From Streptomyces scopuliridis RB72 (GTDB lineage Bacteria; Actinomycetota; Actinomycetes; Streptomycetales; Streptomycetaceae): a stretch of 64,000 nucleotides of DNA. Of this stretch, positions 22,809 through 31,705 are shown piece by piece; position 1 is the first letter of the stretch; the number at the start of each line of letters is the position of its first letter. The notes under the pieces were generated by a model. It ran no database searches. It worked only from the letters and a program-made list of their open reading frames with translations, and was not told the DNA's origin. The stretch covers positions 186,001 through 250,000 of the forward strand of contig NZ_JOEI01000005.1 in the NCBI RefSeq assembly GCF_000718095.1, given 5' to 3'. Both the position numbers and the translations under genes were made by a program.

Positions 22809-24947
22809 GTGGACACCACTGAGGAGCATCAGAAAGCCGTACGCGCCGTCCTGGACGCCGCGCTGGCCGAGGGACGTACGGCCCTGACCGCGCCCGAGGG
22901 CAAGACCATCACCGACGCGTACGCCATCCCCACCCCGGCGGAGGGTCTCGCCGAGTGCGCCGACGAGGCGGTGGCCCTCGCCGACCGGATCGGTTTCCCG
23001 GTCGCGTTGAAGATCGTCTCGCCGCAGATCACGCACAAGACGGAGGCGGGCGGCGTACGGACCGGTCTGCGCTCGACCGCGGAGGTGCGCGGGGCGTTCA
23101 CCGGGATCGTCACCAACGCGCGGGCGTACGACCCGCAAGCGCGGATCCTCGGTGTGCAGGTGCAGCAGATGGTTCCGTCCGGCACCGAAGTGCTCGTCGG
23201 TACGGTCACCGACCCCACCTTCGGCCCGATCGTGGCGTTCGGTCTCGGCGGCATCCTGGTGGAGGTCCTCAAGGACGTCACGTTCCGGCTCGCGCCGGCG
23301 TCCAGGGACGACGCGCTGTCGATGCTCGACGGGATCCGCGCGGCGGAGATCCTGCGCGGGGTGCGCGGCGGCGCGGCCGTCGACCGGGACGCGCTCGCCG
23401 ATCTGGTGGTCAAGGTGTCGCGGCTCGCGGCCGACTTCCCGGAGATCGCCGAGGTCGACCTCAATCCGGTGTTCGCCTCGGCGAGCGGGGTGATGGCCGC
23501 GGACGTGCGGATCCTGCTCGCCACGGAGGCGCCGGCCAGGCGTCGTACGTACACCCGCGAGGAGATCCTCGTCTCGATGCGGCGGCTGATGAAGCCGGCC
23601 TCGGTCGCGGTGATCGGGGCCTCCGGCGAGCCGGGAAAGATCGGCAACTCGGTCATGCGGAACCTGATCGACGGGGGGTTTCCGGGAGAGATCCATCCGG
23701 TGAACCCCAAGGCCGATGACATACTCGGCCGCAAGGCGTACAAGAGCGTGATGGACGTTCCGGGCCAGCCCGATGTGGCGGTCTTCGCGATTCCCGCGGC
23801 CTCCGTCCCCGCGGCCCTCGAAGAAGTCGGCCGCCGGGGCATCCCGAACGCCGTCCTGATCCCCTCCGGCTTCGCCGAGACGGGCGAACACGCGCTCCAG
23901 GCGCGGATCGTGGCGATCGGCGAGGAGTACGGCGTACGGCTGCTGGGGCCGAACATCTACGGCTACTACTCCACCTGGCAGGACCTCTGCGCCACCTTCT
24001 GCACCCCGTACGACGTCCGCGGCGGCGTGGCGCTGACCTCGCAGTCCGGCGGCATCGGGATGGCGATCCTCGGCTTCGCCAGAAGTACCGGGACGGGTGT
24101 CTCGGCGATCGTCGGCCTCGGCAACAAGTCGGACCTCGACGAGGACGATCTGCTGACCTGGTTCGGCGAGGACCCCAACACCGAGTGCGTCGCCATGCAT
24201 CTGGAGGACCTCAAGGACGGCCGGGCCTTCGTGGCGGCGGCGCGCGCGACCGTACCGAAGAAGCCGGTCGTGGTCCTCAAGGCCGGGCGTACGGCGGCCG
24301 GCGCCAGGGCGGCGGGCTCGCACACCGGCGCGCTCGCCGGTGACGACGCCGTATACGACGATGTGCTGCGGCAGGCGGGCGTCATCCGGGCGCCGGGCCT
24401 GAACGAGATGCTGGAGTACGCGCGGGCGCTGCCCGTGCTCCCCACTCCGCGGGGCGACAACGTCGTCATCATCACGGGCGCGGGCGGCTCGGGCGTACTG
24501 CTCTCCGACGCCGTCGTCGACAACGGCATGTCGCTGATGGAGATCCCGCCGGACCTGGACAGGGCGTTCCGCGCGTTCATCCCGCCCTTCGGCGCGGCGG
24601 GCAATCCGGTGGACATCACCGGGGGCGAGCCGCCGGCCACGTACGAGGCGACGATCAGGCTCGGCCTTGAGGACCCGCGGATTCACGCGCTGGTGCTGGG
24701 CTACTGGCACACGATCGTCACCCCGCCGATGGCCTTCGCGGAACTGACGGCCCGGGTCGTCGCGGAGTTCCGGGCCAAGGGCGTCCAGAAGCCGGTGGTG
24801 GCGTCCCTCGCGGGCGACATCGAGGTCGAGGAGGCGTGTCGGTACCTCTTCGAGCGCGGAGTGGTGGCCTATCCGTACACCACCGAGAAGCCGGTCGCGG
24901 CGCTCGGCGCGAAGTACGCGTGGGCACGGGCGGCGGGGCTGCTGTGA
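22809..24947 (+). CDS. ADP-forming acyl-CoA synthetase (acetate-CoA ligase family), ATP-grasp domain first
   Basis: This 712-residue fusion carries both halves of a succinyl-CoA-synthetase-like enzyme. The N-terminal third (about 10-235) is ATP-grasp (FPVALKIVSPQITHKTEAGG, VGTVTDPTFGPIVAFGLGG). The rest has a CoA-binding Rossmann fold (SVAVIGASGEPGKIGNSVMRN), GVALTSQSGGIGMAIL, and AAGSHTGALAGDDAVYDDV, where the phospho-His lies. The domain order is reversed compared with many acetate-CoA ligases. It starts 2 nt after the frc stop (GTG 22809), so it is cotranscribed with frc. It could activate oxalate or formate with ATP, or recycle the CoA ester; substrate unproven. Confidence 0.85.
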   Translation: MDTTEEHQKAVRAVLDAALAEGRTALTAPEGKTITDAYAIPTPAEGLAECADEAVALADRIGFPVALKIVSPQITHKTEAGGVRTGLRSTAEVRGAFTGIVTNARAYDPQARILGVQVQQMVPSGTEVLVGTVTDPTFGPIVAFGLGGILVEVLKDVTFRLAPASRDDALSMLDGIRAAEILRGVRGGAAVDRDALADLVVKVSRLAADFPEIAEVDLNPVFASASGVMAADVRILLATEAPARRRTYTREEILVSMRRLMKPASVAVIGASGEPGKIGNSVMRNLIDGGFPGEIHPVNPKADDILGRKAYKSVMDVPGQPDVAVFAIPAASVPAALEEVGRRGIPNAVLIPSGFAETGEHALQARIVAIGEEYGVRLLGPNIYGYYSTWQDLCATFCTPYDVRGGVALTSQSGGIGMAILGFARSTGTGVSAIVGLGNKSDLDEDDLLTWFGEDPNTECVAMHLEDLKDGRAFVAAARATVPKKPVVVLKAGRTAAGARAAGSHTGALAGDDAVYDDVLRQAGVIRAPGLNEMLEYARALPVLPTPRGDNVVIITGAGGSGVLLSDAVVDNGMSLMEIPPDLDRAFRAFIPPFGAAGNPVDITGGEPPATYEATIRLGLEDPRIHALVLGYWHTIVTPPMAFAELTARVVAEFRAKGVQKPVVASLAGDIEVEEACRYLFERGVVAYPYTTEKPVAALGAKYAWARAAGLL

Positions 24948-25187
24948 CCCACTCACCAGACTTCCACCGGCCGGTCCGGGGGCTGCACCCCGGAAGCGGC
25001 ATGGCCGTGTGGACACGAGCCGCGGGGTTCCCGGCCGCCGCTCGGAGGACATTCATGACGCACCGTCAGAACAAGGCGGCGTTAACCCCGTTGGGAGGAA
25101 GTCGATGACCTGACCAAGTCGGGTGGCACGAAAGTTCGGACAGGGGGCGCTGGCCAGTTCTTTCGATGCAAGGGGTGTCTACACCGC

Positions 25188-26576
25188 ATGACTACCACTC
25201 AGCTCTCCAGCACCGTCCCCTTCAAGGAGGTGACGGATGGTAACGGCCGTGTGTACCGGATCGGCGAGACCGACCGGGACATCATGGGCCGTCCACGATG
25301 GACGATGGTGCTCTTCCCGTGGATCGGGATGATGGGCATCAGTTCGTCGGAGTACGCGTTCACCTCGGCGGAGGACACTCTGCACGAGGCCCATCTATGG
25401 AACAGCGGGCACATATTCTGGCTGATGGGCGTCTGGATATTCTTCCAGGCGGCCGTGGCCTTCCCCGCGGGGCAGCTCCGTGAGAGCGGCAAGCTGCCCG
25501 CCCGGTACGCCATGATGCTCGGCGCGCTGGGTACGCTCCTCGGCTATCTCTCACTGGCCTACGCGCCACATGTGATCGTGGCGTACATCGGCTTCGGTAT
25601 GTTCAGCGGCATCGGCGCGGGTCTGGTCTATGCCACCTGTGTGAACATGGTCGGCAAGTGGTATCCGGAGCGCAAGGGCGGCAAGACCGGCCTCGTCAAC
25701 GGCGGTTTCGCCTACGGCTCGGTGCCCTTCGTCTTCCTCTTCACCTCGTACATGGACCTGAGCAACTACCAGACGGTGCTGGTGATCGTCGGTGTCATCT
25801 GCTGTGCCGTGGTCGCGGTCGCCGGCTGGTTCTTCAAGGACCCGCCGAAGTACTGGTGGCCCACCGGCGCCGACCCGCTGAAGACGTCGGAGGACCCGAG
25901 GATCCGACGCGCTCTGGCGAAGAACCCGCCGGCGGTGAAGCAGTACACACCGAAGGAAGCGGCGCGCACACCCGTGCTGTGGATGATGTGGTTCTGCCTG
26001 CTCTGCACGGCCGGCATCAATATCTTCGGAATCGCGTTCCAGGTGCCCTTCGGCAAGGACATGGGGTTCGCGGGCGGGATCGTGGCCACCGCGATGTCGC
26101 TCAAGGCGATCGTGAACGGTACGGGACGCGGTGTCATCGGCTGGATCTCCGACCGGTACGGACGCCGTAACACCCTGATCTTCGTCTGTCTGGTCCTGGG
26201 CAGCGCGCAGTTCGGTGTGCTCGTCTCCGGATCCATGGGCAGCATGCCGTTCTTCCTCTTCTGCTCGATGGTCTCCGGCTTCGGCGGCGGCGCGATCTTC
26301 CCGCTGTTCGCGGCGATGACGGCGGACTACTTCGGGGAGAACAACAACGCTTCCAACTACGGAATGGTCTACAGCTCCAAGCTCATATCCGGCCTGGTCG
26401 GCTCCGGTATGGGAGCCGTCGTGGTGGCCGCCTGGGATTACGAGGGCGCGTTCATCATCGCCGGAAGCATCGGAATCGCCTCGGCCGTGCTGGCGCTGTT
26501 CCTCAAGGCGCCGGGAAGGCCGGACGGGAAGAAAATCGAACCAAACCCCAACCCGATTGGCCGTGAAATCGCTTAA
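25188..26576 (+). CDS. OFA-family MFS transporter (oxalate/formate antiporter type), first of a tandem pair
   Basis: This 462-residue, 12-helix major-facilitator protein belongs to the oxalate:formate antiporter group. It has an unusual N-terminal cytoplasmic motif (RVYRIGETDRDIMGRPRW) shared with the next gene, then helices such as GFGMFSGIGAGLVYATCVNMVGKW, cut here at GLVYATCVNMVGKW; that segment and GFAYGSVPF are OFA hallmarks. The central loop carries DRYGRRN, the MFS A-like motif. It likely imports oxalate or exports formate for the Frc pathway encoded upstream. The stop TAATG overlaps the next start. Confidence 0.88.
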   Translation: MTTTQLSSTVPFKEVTDGNGRVYRIGETDRDIMGRPRWTMVLFPWIGMMGISSSEYAFTSAEDTLHEAHLWNSGHIFWLMGVWIFFQAAVAFPAGQLRESGKLPARYAMMLGALGTLLGYLSLAYAPHVIVAYIGFGMFSGIGAGLVYATCVNMVGKWYPERKGGKTGLVNGGFAYGSVPFVFLFTSYMDLSNYQTVLVIVGVICCAVVAVAGWFFKDPPKYWWPTGADPLKTSEDPRIRRALAKNPPAVKQYTPKEAARTPVLWMMWFCLLCTAGINIFGIAFQVPFGKDMGFAGGIVATAMSLKAIVNGTGRGVIGWISDRYGRRNTLIFVCLVLGSAQFGVLVSGSMGSMPFFLFCSMVSGFGGGAIFPLFAAMTADYFGENNNASNYGMVYSSKLISGLVGSGMGAVVVAAWDYEGAFIIAGSIGIASAVLALFLKAPGRPDGKKIEPNPNPIGREIA

Positions 26577-27976
26577 TGTCAGCAGAACCTCTTTCCGGTA
26601 GGTCCGCGTCGGCTACGGCCGACGCGGGCTACCGCGAAATCACAGACGAACGTGGCCGTATCTACCGCATCGGCGAGACCGACCGACAGATACTGGGTCA
26701 CTCCCGAAAGTTCATGGTGTATCTGCCATGGGCGGCCATGATGGCCATCAGCGTCTTCGAGTACGCCTTCGGATCAGCCGAAAGCGTCCTCTCGGCCGCG
26801 CATGGCTGGTCCCAGAGCAACACCTTCTGGATCCTCAGTATCTGGGTGTTCTTCCAGGCGGGTGTGGCCTTCCCGGCAGGCTGGCTGCGGGAGAAGGGGA
26901 TTCTGACGGCTCGCGCCGCCACGCTGATCGGCGCCGCTCTCTCCTTCGTGGGGTTCCTCTCCATCTCGCACTTCAACAACGTGTCGGCCGCGGTCCTCGG
27001 ATTCGGTCTGCTCGGAGGTGTCGGCGCCGGTCTCATCTACGCCACCTGTATCAATATGGTGGGCAAGTGGTTCCCGGAACGCCGTGGTGGAAAGACGGGA
27101 TTCGTCAACGGCGGATTCGCCTATGGCGCGGTGCCGTTCATCTTCATCTTCAACTACGCGTTCAACATCGGTAACTACCAGACGGTGCTGGACCTGATCG
27201 GCGTCTATGTCCTGGCCATCGTCGCCGTCTGCGCCCTGTTCTTCAGGGATCCCCCGAAGAACTGGTGGCCGGCGGATGTCGACCCGCTGAAGATCGCGGC
27301 GAGCGGCAAGAGCGCGACGGCCCTGGCCAAGAACCCTCCGGCATCCAAGCAGTACCGGCCCATGGAGGCCATCAGGACGGGCATGCTCCCGCTGATCTGG
27401 GTACTGCTGGTGATCACCGCCGGTGTGTCCATCTTCGGTATCTCCTTCCAGGTGCCGTTCGCCAAGGACGTCGGGTTCGGACCACTCGTCGCCGCCTCTT
27501 CGGCCGGTGTGCTGTCCGTCGTCAACGGCGTCGGCCGGGGAGTCGTCGGCTGGCTGTCGGACCTGTGGGGCCGCAAGATCACACTGATCTTCGTGATCAC
27601 GGTGCTGGGACTGGCACAGTTCGGCGTCCTGTGGGCGGGCAACACGAAGAACGAGATCCTGTTCCTGGTGTTCGCCTTCATCTCCGGTTTCGGCGGCGGC
27701 GCGTTCTTCCCGTTGTTCGCGGCGCTCACGCCGGACTACTTCGGGGAGAACTACAACGCCACCAACTACGGTCTCGCCTACAGCGGCAAGCTGATCAGCG
27801 GGCTGTTCGGCGGCGGGCTCGGGGCGATGGCGGTCAACTCCTGGGGATACGACGGGGCGTACATCCTCGCCGGTGGACTCTCCCTCGTAGCCGCGGCCAT
27901 GGCCATGCTGTTGCGCAATCCCGGAGAGTCGCGGGACAAGAGCGCTCCCCCCGTTCCACAGCCGGCCGGCGGGTGA
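26576..27976 (+). CDS. OFA-family MFS transporter, second of the tandem pair
   Basis: This 466-residue transporter is clearly a paralogue of its upstream neighbour: the N-terminal motif GRIYRIGETDRQILGHSRKF, GLIYATCINMVGKWFPERR, GFAYGAVPFIF and the DLWGRKI loop all match. Start and stop overlap (TAATG), so both are made from one message. Two antiporter paralogues may differ in substrate (oxalate versus formate or another dicarboxylate) or may form a pair; the sequence does not decide. Confidence 0.88.
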   Translation: MSAEPLSGRSASATADAGYREITDERGRIYRIGETDRQILGHSRKFMVYLPWAAMMAISVFEYAFGSAESVLSAAHGWSQSNTFWILSIWVFFQAGVAFPAGWLREKGILTARAATLIGAALSFVGFLSISHFNNVSAAVLGFGLLGGVGAGLIYATCINMVGKWFPERRGGKTGFVNGGFAYGAVPFIFIFNYAFNIGNYQTVLDLIGVYVLAIVAVCALFFRDPPKNWWPADVDPLKIAASGKSATALAKNPPASKQYRPMEAIRTGMLPLIWVLLVITAGVSIFGISFQVPFAKDVGFGPLVAASSAGVLSVVNGVGRGVVGWLSDLWGRKITLIFVITVLGLAQFGVLWAGNTKNEILFLVFAFISGFGGGAFFPLFAALTPDYFGENYNATNYGLAYSGKLISGLFGGGLGAMAVNSWGYDGAYILAGGLSLVAAAMAMLLRNPGESRDKSAPPVPQPAGG

Positions 27977-27989
27977 CCGGTCACAGACG

Positions 27990-28033
27990 GAAGGCCCTCC
28001 CCGCGGCTCATACCGAGCCGTGGGGAGGGCCTT
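27990..28033. terminator. Strong bidirectional terminator
   Basis: Long arms (27990-28009 and 28014-28033) begin GAAGGCCCTCCCC and end GGGGAGGGCCTTC, with a 4-nt loop ATAC. It lies between the plus-strand OFA operon and the convergent isomerase gene and should stop both. Confidence 0.9.
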
Positions 28034-28068
28034 CGTCGTGTGGTCACATCGACATGCGTTCCTGTGAA

Positions 28069-29118
28069 CTACCGGCGTTCGCGCAGCGAGTGCAGATGCG
28101 CGGACGACTTCTCGGCGAAGAGGATGGAGTCCACCGGCTGGTCGTGCTCCACCTGCCAGTGGTGGTCACGGCGACCGCCGCGGGTCTTGTTCACCGCCGA
28201 TATGAAGTGCTTGTAGTCGATGTCACCGTCACCGACGTCCACCATGCGGTAGCCGTCGCGGGCGGCGATGTCCTCGACGCCGTCCTTCACATGGAAGAGC
28301 GGGTAACGGTGGGGCTGCTTGAGCACATAGCGCAGCGGGTCGAAGGGCGCGGGCTTGCCCTCGGGGGTCTTGCTGAAGCGGAACTGCCCCGCGAACGCCC
28401 AGTAGATGTCCATCTCCAGATAGACCAGGCTGGGATCGGTCTCGGCCAGCAGGACATCGTAGAGCCGGACGTTCGGCTGGTCGGTGGCGAAGGAGAACTC
28501 CTCCGCGTGGTTGTGCTGGTAGAACTTCATGCCGCGCCGCTTGGCCGCGGCGCCATAGGCGTTGAAGTCCGCGGCGGCCCGCTTCCAGGCGTCCACGGTC
28601 GATCCGTAACGGAACGGGCCCGAGGCGGTTCCGATGTGGTCCAGGCCCAGTTCCTGGGCGTCGTCCAGGACCTTGGTGAGGTTCTGGGCGAAGCTGTAGG
28701 CGTTGGGGTTGTTGTTGTCGTAGTAGTTGACATGGCTGCCGATGCCCTTGAGACCGTGGTCCTTGGCCAGCCGCTTGAGCTGGGGCAGCGTGATCGGGCC
28801 CGCGGACCCCTGGGTGTATCCGGCGAACTCGACCTCGTCGTAGCCGAAGCGCTCAAGCTCCTCGAAGACCTTGGCGAAGCCGATCGTGGAGACCTTGTCA
28901 CGCAGTGAGTAGAGCTGGATGCCGAGCCGGCCGGGGGGCAGGACGGGCTGGCCGTGTCCATGGCCGTGGCCGTTCCCGGTTCCCGTGCCCTGGGCGGCGG
29001 CGGGGGTCGCCGAGGCGCCGAGGACGGCGGCGGCGGTCGCGCCCGCGGCGACGCCGAGCATATTGCGTCTGCTCAGCTTCTGGGCGAGCTCTGGGTCGGC
29101 TGACTTCTTGCGGCTCAT
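28069..29118 (-). CDS. Tat-exported sugar phosphate isomerase/epimerase-like TIM barrel
   Basis: This 349-residue protein has a twin-arginine signal (LSRRNMLGVAAGATAAAV) and a linker containing a His/Gly run (GNGHGHGHGQ). The barrel begins GRLGIQLYSLRDKVS, with GYDEVEFAGYT, KFYQHNHAEEF, VYLEMDIYWAF and YPLFHVKDG following; the His, Glu and Asp residues match the metal site of xylose-isomerase-like proteins. Exported members of this group are usually called sugar phosphate isomerases although phosphate sugars are not expected outside. It is the last gene of the Ebo-type operon, 16 nt downstream of the phosphodiesterase. AAGGAGT precedes the ATG at 29118. Confidence 0.85.
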   Translation of the reverse strand: MSRKKSADPELAQKLSRRNMLGVAAGATAAAVLGASATPAAAQGTGTGNGHGHGHGQPVLPPGRLGIQLYSLRDKVSTIGFAKVFEELERFGYDEVEFAGYTQGSAGPITLPQLKRLAKDHGLKGIGSHVNYYDNNNPNAYSFAQNLTKVLDDAQELGLDHIGTASGPFRYGSTVDAWKRAAADFNAYGAAAKRRGMKFYQHNHAEEFSFATDQPNVRLYDVLLAETDPSLVYLEMDIYWAFAGQFRFSKTPEGKPAPFDPLRYVLKQPHRYPLFHVKDGVEDIAARDGYRMVDVGDGDIDYKHFISAVNKTRGGRRDHHWQVEHDQPVDSILFAEKSSAHLHSLRERR

Positions 29119-29134
29119 TGCGGAACTCCTTCTT

Positions 29135-30535
29135 TCAGTGCAGTCCGGCAAGCTGGAGGAGCAGGGATTTGACGTCGGTGGCCGCGACCCGGTCACCGAC
29201 AGCGCGGGGGGTGGAGCACAGGATGAGCGGACCTTCCTCGTCGCTCCGCGGCAGCCGGCCGTGGCTGCCGCGGATGGGCGAGGCGTCCAGCGGGACGACC
29301 GCGAGGCGGTAGCGCATGCCGAGCTTCTTGCGGGCGATCGCCTTGGCCGCCTTGAGGCGTACGTACGGATCGAGGGGGTCCATGAACAGTTCGACGGGGT
29401 CATAGCCCGGCTTGCGGTGGATCTCGACCAGCTGGGCGAAGTCGGGAGCCCGGTCGTCGTCGAGCCAGTAGTAGTACGTGAACCACGCGTCGGGCTCGGC
29501 GATGGCCACCAGCTCACCCGAGCGGGGATGGTCCAGGCCGTGCGCCTTCTTGCCCTCGTCGTCCAGGAGTTCGTCGATCCCGGGGAGATCTTTCAGGGCC
29601 TCGCGCGTGGCGTCAAGGTCCTCGGGGCGGCGTACGTAGACATGGGCGAGCTGATGGTCCGAGACGGCGAAGGCGCGGGAGGCCATCGGGTCGAGATACT
29701 CCATGCCGTCCTGGGTGTGCACCTCCAGGAGCCCGGCCCTGCGCAGCGCCCGGTTGATGTCGACGGGCCGCGAGACGCGGGTGATGCCGTACTCGGAGAG
29801 CGCGACGACCGTACGGCCCTCCGCCCTGGCGTCGTCCAGCAGCGGGGCCATGGCGGCGTCGAGCTCGGTCGCCGCCCGGTGCGAGCGCGGGTCGTCGGGG
29901 CCGTAGCGCTGGAGGTCGTAGTCGAGATGCGGCAGATAGCAGAGCGCCAGATCGGGCCGCCGGGTACGGACGATATGGCGGGTGGCGTCCACGATCCACT
30001 GCGACGAGACGAGGTCGGCGCCGGGGCCCCAGAAGTGGAACAGGGGGAACGTGCCGAGTTTCTCGGTGAGTTCGTCGTGCAGCGCGGGCGGACGGGTGTA
30101 ACAGTCGGGTTCCTTGCGGCCGTCCGCGTAGTAGACGGGGCGCGGGGTGACCGTGTAGTCGGTGTCCGCGCCCATCGCGTACCACCAGCAGATGTTGGCG
30201 ACCGTATAGCCGGGGTGCACGCGGCGGGCGGCGTCCCAGAGCTTGTCGCCGGAGACGAGGCCGTTGTGCTGGCGCCAGAGCAGCACATCCCCGAGCTCCC
30301 GGAAGTACCAGCCGTTGCCGACGATGCCGTGCTCGGCGGGGAGCGTACCGGTGAGGAAGGTGGACTGCGCGCTGCAGGTGACGGCGGGCAGCACCGTGGA
30401 GAGCGGGGCCTGCGAGCCCGACGCCGCCAGCTTGCGCAGGTTCGGCATATGGGCCAGCAGCTGGGGCGTGAGCCCGACGACATCGAGAACCAGCAGCGGG
30501 GTCGGCGCCGGGGTCCCGGCCGGGGTCTCGGTCAT
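29135..30535 (-). CDS. eboF: Alkaline-phosphatase-superfamily phosphodiesterase (EboF-like)
   Basis: This 466-residue enzyme of the nucleotide pyrophosphatase/phosphodiesterase type has LLVLDVVGL as the first metal Asp, AVTCSAQSTFLTGTLPAEHG (cut to TFLTGTLPAEHG) with the nucleophilic Thr region, LPHLDYDLQRYGP with Asp/His metal ligands, and FAVSDHQLAHVYV with a further Asp-His pair. It has no signal peptide. Its ATG overlaps the stop of the EboE gene (ATGA). In cyanobacterial and Pseudomonas ebo clusters an enzyme of this class is one of six conserved proteins linked to moving a prenylated or aromatic precursor across the membrane. The substrate here is unknown. Confidence 0.8.
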   Translation of the reverse strand: MTETPAGTPAPTPLLVLDVVGLTPQLLAHMPNLRKLAASGSQAPLSTVLPAVTCSAQSTFLTGTLPAEHGIVGNGWYFRELGDVLLWRQHNGLVSGDKLWDAARRVHPGYTVANICWWYAMGADTDYTVTPRPVYYADGRKEPDCYTRPPALHDELTEKLGTFPLFHFWGPGADLVSSQWIVDATRHIVRTRRPDLALCYLPHLDYDLQRYGPDDPRSHRAATELDAAMAPLLDDARAEGRTVVALSEYGITRVSRPVDINRALRRAGLLEVHTQDGMEYLDPMASRAFAVSDHQLAHVYVRRPEDLDATREALKDLPGIDELLDDEGKKAHGLDHPRSGELVAIAEPDAWFTYYYWLDDDRAPDFAQLVEIHRKPGYDPVELFMDPLDPYVRLKAAKAIARKKLGMRYRLAVVPLDASPIRGSHGRLPRSDEEGPLILCSTPRAVGDRVAATDVKSLLLQLAGLH

Positions 30536-31701
30536 GGCAGCTCCTTCAGGCCGAGGTCGGTCAACAGGTCGCGGGCCAGGGTGAGTTCGGCGGCGATCCC
30601 GTCGGCGAGCTGTCCGCGCGAACGGGGACGCAGCTCCGGCGGGAGCGCCTGCCAGGTGTAGGTCTCGACCTCCAGATGGCGGGTGCGCGGGTGCGGTCCG
30701 CCGACGAGCCGGGCCAGGGTGTCCCGGAGCACCGGGAGGGTGGAGGTGAGCGGCGGGGCGGGCGGCGCGTGCAGGGGGACATGGAAGTGTGCGCGCCAGG
30801 GGGCTCCGTCGGGCAGCACATCGCCGGCCAGCGCCTCGTCCAGATCGTCCGTGCCCCGCAGCCCGGCGGCCGTGCGGGTACGGGTCTGGTGCAGGAAGCG
30901 GGGCTCGGCGAAGGAGGCGAGCGCGTCCCGTACCTCCGGCAGATGCGGGTGCTCGGCATGCAGGGCGGCGGAGAGCTGGGCCTTGGGGATGGCGATGTGC
31001 GCCGCCTCCAGCGCGCCGAGCGCGCCGGCCGGGTCCTCGAAGGAGGTGGCGAGATGGCAGGTGTCGATACAGATGCCGATCCGGTCACTGGCGATGTCGG
31101 TGAGCGGGCCGATCGCGTCGGCGGTGGTCTCGACGGTGCAGCCGGGCTCCGGTTCCAGCGCGATCCTGATGGACTTGCCGGTCAGCTCCTCCAGCGCGTC
31201 CAGCCGCTCCGCGAGCGCGGACAGCGCCTGGTGCGCGGTACGGGCCGCGGCGGCGTCCCAGGGGGTGCGCCAGGCGAGCGGGAGCGTGGAGACGGAGCCC
31301 TCGGTGACATCGTCAGGCAGCAGCGCGGCCAGCAGCCGGGCGAGGTCGCTGGTGTGGGCGAGCCGCTCCGGGTCGGTCCAGTCCGGCTTGTACACACGGT
31401 ACTTGACCTCTTCGGCGCCGAAGCCCTCGTACGGGAAGCCGTTGAGCGTGACGACCTCCAGGCCGCGCCGGTCCAGTTCGGCGCGGAGCCCGCGCAGCAC
31501 CGCCGGGTCGTTGATCAGCGCCTGGGCGGCGTCCTTGGCGAGCCAGAGGCCGATGCCGAGCCGGTCCCGGCCGAGGCGTTTGCGTACCGGCTCGGAGTGG
31601 TCGCGCAGTTGGGCCAGTACGCCTTCGAGGTTCTCGGCGGGGTGGACGTTGGTGCAGTACGAGAGGTGGACGGTGGAGCCGTCGGGGTGGCGGAAGCGCA
31701 T
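30532..31701 (-). CDS. eboE: Metabolite traffic protein EboE-like TIM barrel
   Basis: This 389-residue protein starts MRFRHPDGSTVHLSYCTNVHPAENLEG, here shown as its signature HLSYCTNVHPAE, which is typical of EboE. TIM-barrel landmarks are VVTLNGFPYEGFGAEEVK, IALEPEPGC with metal Glu, ICIDTCHLATSFE and RAHFHVPLHAPP. It is related to AP endonuclease 2/xylose isomerase folds but longer. It probably acts on an intermediate of the Ebo pathway. Both ends fit the operon: it starts 4 nt after the EboB stop and overlaps the next gene. Confidence 0.85.
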   Translation of the reverse strand: MRFRHPDGSTVHLSYCTNVHPAENLEGVLAQLRDHSEPVRKRLGRDRLGIGLWLAKDAAQALINDPAVLRGLRAELDRRGLEVVTLNGFPYEGFGAEEVKYRVYKPDWTDPERLAHTSDLARLLAALLPDDVTEGSVSTLPLAWRTPWDAAAARTAHQALSALAERLDALEELTGKSIRIALEPEPGCTVETTADAIGPLTDIASDRIGICIDTCHLATSFEDPAGALGALEAAHIAIPKAQLSAALHAEHPHLPEVRDALASFAEPRFLHQTRTRTAAGLRGTDDLDEALAGDVLPDGAPWRAHFHVPLHAPPAPPLTSTLPVLRDTLARLVGGPHPRTRHLEVETYTWQALPPELRPRSRGQLADGIAAELTLARDLLTDLGLKELP

Positions 31702-31705
31702 GGAC

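Noticed and set aside
22803..25052. Minus-strand open frame of 749 codons
   Set aside because: Antisense to the ADP-forming acyl-CoA synthetase; Arg/His/Asp-rich and without motifs.
25155..25187. Possible GntR motif before the tandem OFA genes (CGATGCAAGG and TGTCTACAC)
   Set aside because: Only part of the consensus is present and the core ACTGTA is missing; too weak to list as an operator.
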